Shown: positions 1 to 5,013 of the stretch, in pieces
Layout of the letters: each line of letters starts with the position of its first letter
Position numbering within the stretch: position 1 is the stretch's first letter
From: an uncultured Polymorphobacter sp.
GTDB taxonomy: Bacteria > Pseudomonadota > Alphaproteobacteria > Sphingomonadales > Sphingomonadaceae
Assembly: GCA_937894055.1 (NCBI GenBank)
Contig: CALDHQ010000614.1
Location: 1 to 11,335 of the forward strand
DNA: 11,335 bases
Direction of reading: 5' to 3'
Position numbers and translations under genes: made by a program
Notes under the pieces: model-generated
Seen by the model: only the letters and a program-made list of their open reading frames with translations
Told to the model about the DNA's origin: nothing
The model's database searches: none

Positions 1-336
1 CTCCGTGTCGGCCGGACCGGCGAGGGCGGCGGTGAGGACGCCATTGATCACGTAGAGGCCGATGGCCTTGGCCTTCTTTGCGACCTCGGCCGGGATCTTT
101 TCGACCGCCTCGTCGGTGATGGTGGAGGCGAAGGGGTCGACGTAGGCGACGTTCATCGAGTCGGCCCAAAAGCGGCAGGCATCGTCCTTGGAGGCTAGCT
201 TGTCGGTGATGATGGCCTGCAACAACTCGACGCTGTCGCCGTAGCGGGTGACTAGGCCGGCGAGCTCGGATTTGAAGTCGAAATTGGGCTGGGAGCGCAG
301 CCGCTCGACAAAGGCGCTACTGTTTGGGTTTCGCAC
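1..336 (-). CDS. GspE/PilB-type secretion or pilus ATPase, N-terminal part (runs off window edge)
   Basis: Partial gene: 112 codons are visible and the reading frame is still open at base 1. The translation resembles the N-terminal domain (T2SSE-N type) of the GspE/PilB/PulE ATPases that power type II secretion and type IV pilus assembly at the inner-membrane cytoplasmic face. The fit rests on the pattern around residues 65-110: 'VAYVDPFASTITDEAVEKIP' followed by an 'A(E)VAKKAKAIGLYV' stretch and 'AALAGPADTE', matching the family layout of a Pro-Tyr-Val-Asp turn, 'IPxxxAxxxxxIPL' and an 'AxxDPxD' end. The Walker A/B ATPase core would lie outside the window. I chose the GTG at 336-334 because no better start is seen in this frame; it overlaps the upstream 70-aa gene by 20 bp, as expected for translational coupling, although no clear Shine-Dalgarno is visible. 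The family call is moderate because no catalytic motif is in view. Confidence 0.6.
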   Translation of the reverse strand, partial: MRNPNSSAFVERLRSQPNFDFKSELAGLVTRYGDSVELLQAIITDKLASKDDACRFWADSMNVAYVDPFASTITDEAVEKIPAEVAKKAKAIGLYVINGVLTAALAGPADTE

Positions 337-529
337 GGCGGGAGGCCTTGGCTTTAAACAATTTTCCGATTTCGTTCTGGTCGAGCTTCTCCATGGCGAA
401 CACGCCGCTGGTGCGTTCGAGCTTTAGCTCGGCAAGCATCTGGGGGAGGGAGTAGCGGACCTCGGCGAGTTGCAGGGAGGAAAGATCCGGGGCGGCGTCG
501 GCCGACGCGTGTTTAGACGCTGGGCTCAT
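317..529 (-). CDS. 70-aa protein of unknown function between a response regulator and a GspE/PilB-type ATPase
   Basis: I do not recognise a family. The 70-residue product has a Ser/Ala-rich start, a predicted helical middle (about residues 18-50) and a very basic tail (KAKASRRAKPKQ). It has no cysteines, no signal peptide and no membrane segment, so it is probably cytoplasmic. The ATG at 529-527 overlaps the end of the response-regulator gene by 17 bp, and a GAGGG Shine-Dalgarno-like stretch lies just upstream on the minus strand. Its stop lies 20 bp inside the next gene. Real coding is supported by this chain of short overlaps and by the ribosome site. It could be a small accessory or adaptor for the regulator or the ATPase, but that rests only on position. 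Confidence 0.55.
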   Translation of the reverse strand: MSPASKHASADAAPDLSSLQLAEVRYSLPQMLAELKLERTSGVFAMEKLDQNEIGKLFKAKASRRAKPKQ

Positions 530-932
530 GGCTGGGGCCCTCGTTTTCGGTCAGATCAAAGTTCGCCTCGAGTGTCTCTTGCAGTGCCTTCGCAATCTCC
601 TCCTTGGGGGTGTCTTTGCGGATGTAGTTGGTCGCACCCAACTCGGCGGCCTCCTCGATGGTCTGGCGGGTCGCGAGAGATGTGAGCATGACGACGACGC
701 AATCCGGGTTGAGCAGTCGTAACTGCTTCAGTGTTTCGAGGCCGCCCATTTTGGGCATGTTCACGTCGAGCAAGACGAGGTCGGGTCGCTCGCGGGTGTA
801 GATTTCGAGTGCTTCCTCGCCGTTGCCTGCTTCCAGCAGGCGGGGAATGGAAAACTGGCGCAGCACCAGACCGATAAATTTTCGGATGTGGGCTTCGTCG
901 TCGACGAGCAGGACGCTTCCTTTGAATTTCAT
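513..932 (-). CDS. Single-domain (CheY-like) response regulator
   Basis: This 139-aa protein consists essentially of one receiver (REC) domain and accepts a phosphoryl group from a partner histidine kinase. All key positions are visible: the acidic pair D11-D12 in 'VLLVDDEAHIRK', the phospho-acceptor D56 in 'LVLLDVNMPKMGG', the switch threonine T84 in 'VMLTS', and the conserved lysine K106 in 'NYIRKD'. No DNA-binding or enzymatic output domain follows, only a short tail of about 20 residues rich in Glu and Asn, so it probably acts by protein-protein contact as CheY does. Its ATG overlaps the stop of the upstream kinase gene as ATGA (932-929). No separate Shine-Dalgarno is obvious, which suggests translational coupling. 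The kinase upstream is the likely phosphodonor, and the downstream GspE/PilB-like ATPase is a possible target pathway (inference). Confidence 0.92.
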   Translation of the reverse strand: MKFKGSVLLVDDEAHIRKFIGLVLRQFSIPRLLEAGNGEEALEIYTRERPDLVLLDVNMPKMGGLETLKQLRLLNPDCVVVMLTSLATRQTIEEAAELGATNYIRKDTPKEEIAKALQETLEANFDLTENEGPSHEPSV

Positions 933-1123
933 GGGGTGGTGGGCAGGGTGACGCGGAACTCGCAGCCACGAGTGGGCAGATTCTGAGCCAAAATCGAGCC
1001 TCGGTGGGCGTCGACAATCTTTCTGCAGATGGCGAGGCCTAGGCCGGTGCTCTTTTCTCCGGCGGTGGGCTTCACGGAAAGTTTGCCGAAGTCCTTAAAG
1101 AGCTTGTCCCGCTCGGCGGCCGG
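929..1123 (-). CDS. Histidine kinase, C-terminal tail only (cut at the contig junction)
   Basis: The last 65 codons of a sensor histidine kinase. The visible part is the end of the HATPase_c catalytic domain: 'LFKDFGKLSVKPTAGEKSTG' and 'LGLAICRKIV' give the F-box and the glycine-rich G2 box that closes the ATP lid, followed by the usual final strand 'CEFRVTLP'. Kinase identity stops at about base 1123. The expected 'GxGI' G1 motif just before 'PAAERDKLF' is missing and is replaced by antisense of the P-type ATPase gene. The dimerisation/phospho-acceptor and sensor domains are therefore absent, and this copy cannot be functional as assembled. The stop overlaps the response-regulator start as ATGA, so the two form a two-component pair. 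Confidence 0.85.
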   Translation of the reverse strand, partial: PAAERDKLFKDFGKLSVKPTAGEKSTGLGLAICRKIVDAHRGSILAQNLPTRGCEFRVTLPTTP

Positions 1124-1128
1124 AGCGA
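1118..1128. other. Junction between two unrelated sequence blocks
   Basis: On the minus strand, histidine-kinase homology runs up to 'PAAERDKLF' (codon ending near 1123) and then stops abruptly in the middle of the HATPase domain. On the plus strand, P-type ATPase homology begins at about 1124-1135 ('SEIELLAVAAAIEARSEHP') in the middle of the nucleotide-binding domain. Two protein domains are thus broken head to head within a few bases. I see no inverted repeat, target duplication or transposase at the point. The block to the left has visibly different codon use from the block to the right. Either an assembly chimera or an illegitimate recombination would produce this. Confidence 0.8.
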
Positions 1129-1996
1129 GATTGAGTTGCTGGCGGTTGCGGCTGCCATCGAAGCGCGAAGCGAGCATCCGATTGCCCGCGCGATCCTCGA
1201 TGCCGCAGCGGAGCGCGGCGTCGATGTCGTCCCTGCAAAGTCGGTAGCGGCCCTGCCTGGTAAGGGGGTCGTTGGCGCGATTGATGGTCGCGAGATTTGG
1301 GTCGGCTCCCCTGGCTATCTCGGCGAGAGGCTGGGGGGTGCAGGCGATGATGAGCTTGCCGCCGAGTTGCGTCGAATCGCTGCGGCCGGACTTACTGGGA
1401 TCGTTGTCGGCGAGGCCCAGTCGGTCATCGGATTGATTTCGATTGGTGATGCAGTGCGTCCTGAGGCTAGGCAAATCGTCGCGCAACTGCATGAACTTGG
1501 CATCGCACAGGTCGTGATGCTGACGGGAGACGGCCGCGCGCCCGCTCAGGCCATCGCGCATGAAACCGGCGTGGATGAGGTTTACGCCGAGTTGCTTCCC
1601 GAACAGAAGGTCGAGGCGATAGAAAGACTGGTGGCGCAGCATGGCCTTGTCGCCATGGTCGGTGACGGCGTCAACGACGCGCCGGCGATGGCGCGGGCGA
1701 GCCTCGGCATCGCGATGGGCGCGATTGGGAGCGATGCGGCGATCGAGACGGCCGACATCGCTCTGATGCAGGATGATCTCTCCCAGCTACCGTGGCTCAT
1801 TCGGCACTCCCGTGCGACGCTCACCATCGTCCGGCAGAACATCGGCTTCTCGCTTGCGGTAAAGCTCGTCTTCGGGGGGCTGACGCTGCTCGGAATGGCG
1901 TCGCTTTGGGGCGCGATAGCAGCAGATGTCGGAGCATCGCTCCTGGTCGTGCTCAACGGGTTGCGTCTTATCAATCGCGACCAGCAGGCCCGATAA
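1124..1996 (+). CDS. P1B-type heavy-metal efflux ATPase (Zn/Cd/Pb class), 5'-truncated
   Basis: C-terminal portion, about 290 residues of a protein normally 600-750 long. P1B ATPases pump metal ions from the cytoplasm to the periplasm using ATP. Visible motifs in order are SEHP of the nucleotide-binding domain (near 1165-1180), a GKGV turn, 'VVMLTGD' and the hinge 'MVGDGVNDAPAMARA' (near 1655-1700), then the last two membrane helices. Helix 7 carries a lysine (codon 1862) in 'NIGFSLAVK', and helix 8 an aspartate (codon 1925) in 'ADVGASLLVVLN'. This Lys plus Asp-x-Gly pair marks the P1B-2 Zn/Cd/Pb group (ZntA, CadA, PbrA). The metal-binding N-terminus, the TGE motif, the CPC membrane motif and the DKTGT phosphorylation site are all missing upstream of the junction. 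The TTG at 1136 is an artefactual start; homology extends a few codons further left. A UppP-family gene follows after 65 bp. Confidence 0.9.
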   Translation, partial: SEIELLAVAAAIEARSEHPIARAILDAAAERGVDVVPAKSVAALPGKGVVGAIDGREIWVGSPGYLGERLGGAGDDELAAELRRIAAAGLTGIVVGEAQSVIGLISIGDAVRPEARQIVAQLHELGIAQVVMLTGDGRAPAQAIAHETGVDEVYAELLPEQKVEAIERLVAQHGLVAMVGDGVNDAPAMARASLGIAMGAIGSDAAIETADIALMQDDLSQLPWLIRHSRATLTIVRQNIGFSLAVKLVFGGLTLLGMASLWGAIAADVGASLLVVLNGLRLINRDQQAR

Positions 1997-2061
1997 CCCG
2001 TTGTCTAACGCGCCGAAGCAACGACCTTCGCTTTTTCATCCCGCAGAAGGACCACATTGAT

Positions 2062-2934
2062 ATGGCAGGACAATGTGCCGCGGGCATCGACACAGGTTTT
2101 GTGACATTGGGCTATGCCAAGGTCGCCATATTGGGTGTGGTGCAGGGCATTACCGAACTTTTGCCGATTTCGTCGACAGCCCATATGCGCGTCGTACCTG
2201 CCGTGCTGGGGTGGCGAGATCCTGGTTCGGCCTTTTCGGCCGCGATGCAGCTCGCGGCCCTCGCAGCCGTTATCAGCTATTTCTGGCAGGACGTTCGCCG
2301 TCTTGCGGTCGGGTCCGTGTCGGCGATCAGTCGGCGCGAATTCGCCGATCCCGATCTTCGTCTGGCGACCTGGATCGTGCTGGCGACGATCCCTATCGCG
2401 CTGGCGGGCGCTCTCCTTTCGACCAGCCTCAATACATGTGACTCGCCCCTTCGCGCATTGCCGGTGATTGGCTGGGCGTGCATCGCGATGGCGGTGCTAA
2501 TGGCGCTCACCGAGATCTTGGCTCGCCACCGCCGCAGCGTTGAGAATGCATCGTTGGTGGACGCGCTGCTCATCGGCCTGGCGCAGGTCGGAGCCCTCAT
2601 CCCAGGCGTCTCACGCTCCGGATCGACCCTCACCGCTGCGCTCGCACTCGGATTTAAGCGTGAAGAAGCTGCGCGCTTTTCATTCCTGTTGGGCATCCCG
2701 GCTATCGCTCTCGCCGGGCTGAAGGAATTGTGGGAGCTGCACAAAGTCCGCCTCGATATGCATGGCTGGTCCGTTTTAGCGCTTGGCCTTGTTGTTGCGT
2801 CTGCTTCAGCATTCGCGGCGATCTGGGCTCTAATGCGAGTCCTCGAGCGCTTCTCCGTGTGGCCATTTGTCATCTATCGCGGATTGCTTGGCGGAATTCT
2901 GCTTATCGCGACCACCAACACCTGGCTGGTGTAG
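2062..2934 (+). CDS. uppP: Undecaprenyl pyrophosphate phosphatase (UppP/BacA family; possible PbrB-like role)
   Basis: This 290-aa multi-pass inner-membrane protein matches the UppP/BacA family in length. These enzymes hydrolyse undecaprenyl pyrophosphate to the monophosphate lipid carrier and release phosphate on the periplasmic side. Both signature motifs are visible: 'QGITELLPISSTAH' (Q28, E32, H41), which fits the family (E/Q)xxxE pattern, and 'PGVSRSGST' with the catalytic arginine R185. Hydrophobic segments fill most of the chain. I chose the ATG at 2062 because an AGAAGG ribosome site lies about 11 bases upstream and family homology starts shortly after it; the open frame extends further left but there overlaps the ATPase gene. 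Its position 65 bp behind a Zn/Cd/Pb ATPase matches the PbrA-PbrB arrangement, where the phosphatase is thought to supply phosphate that precipitates exported lead. That role here is inferred; a spare housekeeping or bacitracin-resistance UppP is the alternative. Confidence 0.9.
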   Translation: MAGQCAAGIDTGFVTLGYAKVAILGVVQGITELLPISSTAHMRVVPAVLGWRDPGSAFSAAMQLAALAAVISYFWQDVRRLAVGSVSAISRREFADPDLRLATWIVLATIPIALAGALLSTSLNTCDSPLRALPVIGWACIAMAVLMALTEILARHRRSVENASLVDALLIGLAQVGALIPGVSRSGSTLTAALALGFKREEAARFSFLLGIPAIALAGLKELWELHKVRLDMHGWSVLALGLVVASASAFAAIWALMRVLERFSVWPFVIYRGLLGGILLIATTNTWLV

Positions 2935-2935
2935 G

Positions 2936-3356
2936 GTCAGGACCCACAACCAGGATTCCCTTGGCGACTAGGATGTGATCCAGGTTCTGTAACTGCAGGA
3001 GCATGGATGTGAGCAAGCTATTGTTGAGTGATGAGCAGTTTGAGCGGCTTTAGCCGTTGCTGCCCGACAAGGTGTGCGCTCTGGCGCAGTTGGATGATCG
3101 ACGATTGATCAGCGGCATCATCCATATTGTAAATTCGGGCGGGCGGTGAGTCGATGCGCCGGCCTATTGTGGTCCGCTGAAAACATTGAATAACCGTTTC
3201 GTGCGGTTGGCGGCCAAGAGCGCTTGGCAAGACATATTCGTCACACTGGCGGTCGCTGGCAGACCGACTGCGGTGGCCGCAAAAGCAAGTTCCACGCGCT
3301 CACCGACTGCGAAGGCCGACCGCGTCATTTCCTGTTGACGTGCTGCTACGTAGCCG
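2936..3356 (+). pseudogene. Dead IS5-family transposase remnant
   Basis: Reading from ATG 3003 gives an IS5-family (IS427-like) transposase N-terminus: 'LLLSDEQFERL', then a TAG stop at 3051, 'PLLPDK', 'DDRRLISGIIHIVNSGGR', then TGA at 3147 where the family has Trp, then 'DAPAYCGPLKTLNNRFVRLA' and 'AKSAWQDIFVTLA' in the same frame. Homology then resumes in another frame with 'GGRKSKFHALTDCEGRPRHF' and 'LLTCCYVADR', after loss of the segment that normally holds the first part of the DDE catalytic core. Two nonsense codons, an internal deletion with frameshift and a missing 3' half show that it is inactive. The bases just after the UppP stop (GGGTCAGGACCC, 2936-2947) may be the left terminal repeat, but no matching right end is visible. 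Confidence 0.8.
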
Positions 3357-3440
3357 ATCGTCGGGGCGGGAATCGGCCTCTACGTCGTCAATAAAGCCGT
3401 CGAGATACTCCTCGGCGGCCGCGAAGCGAAAACCGACTAG
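3354..3440 (+). pseudogene. Orphan 3' tail of a membrane protein, possibly a cation diffusion facilitator
   Basis: Immediately after the transposase remnant, 28 codons read 'PIVGAGIGLYVVNKAVEILL' followed by 'GGREAKTD' and a TAG stop at 3438. The pattern of a hydrophobic helix followed by a short charged tail looks like the last transmembrane helix and end of an inner-membrane transporter. A cation diffusion facilitator would fit the metal-resistance context, but 28 residues cannot prove it. The frame is closed by a TAG at 3351 directly upstream, so no start exists. It is best read as what remains of a gene destroyed by the insertion and later deletion of the IS element. Confidence 0.35.
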
Positions 3441-3481
3441 GCAGGTTTTGGCATTCCTGAGTCTGGCTTGCTGCCGTTCGA

Positions 3482-4006
3482 TCAGGGTTTTTGTGGCAAG
3501 CGCGCCTGAACGTAAGCCGTGACAGACCAGATGTCGTCCTTCGACAACGCATCTTTGAACGCCGGCATCGCCGAGCCGAATTGAGTGCCCCCCTCAGCAA
3601 TGGTCCAGTACATGAACGCGTCCCATCTTGCCATTGGCATCTGGGAAAGCCATACGAGATTGCCCGGGCGGGGCGAGAGGTTGCGCCCGGCCTCGCCATC
3701 GCCCAGACCGGTCGTTCCATGACAAGAAACACAGTTTGCCGCATACACCGTGGCGCCGCGCTTGATCGTAGCCTGTGACACGGGAAGCGGGTTATGCATT
3801 GATGTATAGGGCGCGGGAATGCCCCACATCATCGCCACATGGTGTCTCGGCATCGGGCCTGGTCCGGACCAGGCTTGCCCCATGTGCCATTGGCCGGCGC
3901 CGCAGCAACCCGCCCATCCTCCAGAGGTCTGCGCAGGCTGCGCAAACGCAATTCCAGTCAGAGCGAGAAACGGAAATGTAATGGCGCTAATTTTTAGAAG
4001 TCGCAT
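3482..4006 (-). CDS. Exported class I c-type cytochrome with Met/His/Cys-rich N-terminal region
   Basis: A 174-aa periplasmic electron-transfer protein. Residues 1-22 form a signal peptide ending 'GIAFA'. Residues 23-75 are a low-complexity stretch rich in Cys, Met, His, Trp and Gly (C34-C35, H41-M42, M52, H55-H56, M59-M60, M70-H71), a possible metal-binding segment. The cytochrome domain begins near 79, with the covalent haem site CVSCH (C92, C95, H96) and the likely distal ligand M147 in 'GSAMPAF', closing with 'WSVTAYVQARL'. It is read away from the cus operon. A GGAGG ribosome site sits about 7 bases upstream of the ATG at 4006. The electron partner is unknown. Its placement beside copper and lead resistance genes suggests an accessory role in metal oxidation or respiration under metal stress, which is inference. 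Confidence 0.88.
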   Translation of the reverse strand: MRLLKISAITFPFLALTGIAFAQPAQTSGGWAGCCGAGQWHMGQAWSGPGPMPRHHVAMMWGIPAPYTSMHNPLPVSQATIKRGATVYAANCVSCHGTTGLGDGEAGRNLSPRPGNLVWLSQMPMARWDAFMYWTIAEGGTQFGSAMPAFKDALSKDDIWSVTAYVQARLPQKP

Positions 4007-4454
4007 GCTCGCCCTCCACTAAAGCGACGGTAAAGACAGACACAACTGGCATGCCCTTTTTACCGTTGGTTCAAAACGAAACGATCGCCACAATCCTATC
4101 ACCTTTGGAGGAAAAGCGAAACTACACATTGTCTAATTCAGACTCAAGTTGCAGGTCTCGCGTATCGACGTAAACATCTGCAATTGAGTGTCGTTCGCAG
4201 CCGCGCAATTTGTTTCTTTATAAGCCGACCGACAGGCTTCCGGCAGATCAGCTCAGTTTGGCGGGTACTGGGTGGTGGTAAAATGCCGCGGCACCGCGCT
4301 GCCCCGCTACGAGCGAAGCAGAAGGGACGGTGGCGCGGAACAGCTAATCGAAAGCCAGCGTGGCATAGGCACCACCAGAACTGGACATTCGTCCGGCCTT
4401 CTCGCAACAATTCGTGAATTGACACATGTGCTCAGCGGATGCACGCATTCCAAT
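4007..4454. promoter_or_regulatory. Divergent intergenic region between cytochrome c and the cus operon
   Basis: These 448 bp separate two divergently transcribed genes and must hold both promoters. I see no convincing gene here. It is visibly more AT-rich than the flanking coding DNA. Candidate elements are a TTGACA hexamer at 4419-4424, 30 bases before the first cus-operon gene, without a good -10 at standard spacing; a perfect CACATGTG palindrome at 4423-4430; and a TTATAA box at 4218-4223 with a weak TTCGCA 18 bases upstream. A large interrupted inverted repeat at 4142-4189 is listed separately. No recognisable CueR or CusR operator could be assigned by eye. Confidence 0.5.
4142..4189. 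repeat. Interrupted inverted repeat in the divergent promoter region
   Basis: ACTCAAGTTGCAG (4142-4154) pairs with CTGCAATTGAGT (4178-4189). All 12 bases of the right arm match the left arm's reverse complement once a single base is bulged out. The arms are 23 bases apart. It could be a dimeric regulator's paired site, a hairpin in a leader, or the ends of a tiny mobile-element remnant. No coding sequence covers it. Confidence 0.55.
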
Positions 4455-4808
4455 ATGATCCGTCTTGCGCTTGCCTGCCTTTTGGCACTGACGATGGCGA
4501 CTGCCCCATTGCGCGCGTCGGCGGCCATATCTTCATATGACGCAATGTCAGCACACGCAGAAATGGCAATGAACTGCGACATGGCAATGGCGCATTCCGC
4601 AATGCCCGATAGCACTACCGGTCATCCGACCAAGGCGACCTGTGCTGATATGTGCGCCGCAGCGGCTGCAGCTGCTGCGGTACTGCCCGCAGCGTTGGCG
4701 GTAGAGCCAGTGAGTGTCGGCATGACGATCCCGCACTCGCTTGCACCGCAGGGCCTCGCATCGCGCGAACCCGATCGCTTCGATCCTCCCCCAAAGCCGC
4801 GCGGCTGA
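4455..4808 (+). CDS. Small exported Met/Cys/His-containing protein at the head of the cus operon (CopL-like)
   Basis: A 117-aa protein with a clear signal peptide (residues 1-23, 'MIRLALACLLALTMATAP' then 'LRASA'). The mature part has clustered Met, His and Cys: 'MSAHAEMAMNCDMAMAHSAM' near residues 31-50, a 'CADMC' motif near 65, an alanine run (eight Ala) and a Pro/Arg-rich end. No enzymatic motif is visible. The Met-x-Met and Cys-x-x-x-Cys spacings suggest soft-metal binding in the periplasm. Small proteins of this kind often precede copper efflux operons in sphingomonads and xanthomonads (CopL-like), but I assign no firm family. I chose ATG 4455 because the signal peptide begins exactly there; no good Shine-Dalgarno is seen, and a GTG at 4428 in the same frame is an unlikely alternative. 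It is followed by a 205-bp gap before the outer-membrane factor gene. Confidence 0.7.
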   Translation: MIRLALACLLALTMATAPLRASAAISSYDAMSAHAEMAMNCDMAMAHSAMPDSTTGHPTKATCADMCAAAAAAAAVLPAALAVEPVSVGMTIPHSLAPQGLASREPDRFDPPPKPRG

Positions 4809-5013
4809 TCACGATCGCGTGACGGCTCGACGCCGTCGCAGGGCGCCGTGCGTAGCCACCGGTCTCGCGAAGCGCGCGGCGCGGCCAATCGCATTGGCAC
4901 CCTGACAGCGGTCGCACCGCGCGGACCCGCATCTGCGCGCCAACGCTGCGTCGTGCGCGCAGCTCCAGTCGATCTTGCATGCCCGGAGGCGATATCCGGT
5001 GCGGAGATTCCCG
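4809..5013 (+). promoter_or_regulatory. GC-rich 205-bp leader with two hairpins before the cusC-like gene
   Basis: No gene is visible here. Two short perfect inverted repeats occur: GACGGC-TCGAC-GCCGTC at 4821-4837, and GCCAAT-CGC-ATTGGC at 4884-4898. Neither is followed by a T-run, so they are not classic terminators; they could stabilise or attenuate the transcript between the small exported protein and the efflux genes. A GGAG ribosome site at 5003-5006 serves the ATG at 5014. Confidence 0.35.

Noticed and set aside
1792..2061. N-terminal extension of the UppP reading frame
   Set aside because: It overlaps the ATPase gene in another frame and adds non-homologous Arg/Ala-rich residues; ATG 2062 has a ribosome site and the family start.
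2936..2947. GGGTCAGGACCC as a terminator after uppP
   Set aside because: The stem is only 5 bp with a 2-base loop and no T-run; it is more likely part of the IS end.
4144..4425. Small minus-strand and plus-strand frames in the divergent intergenic region
   Set aside because: Cys/Arg-rich random-looking translations without ribosome sites or homology.
4419..4457. TTGACA box as a standard sigma-70 promoter for the cus operon
   Set aside because: No acceptable -10 hexamer lies 16-19 bases downstream, and the start codon would be almost at the transcription start.
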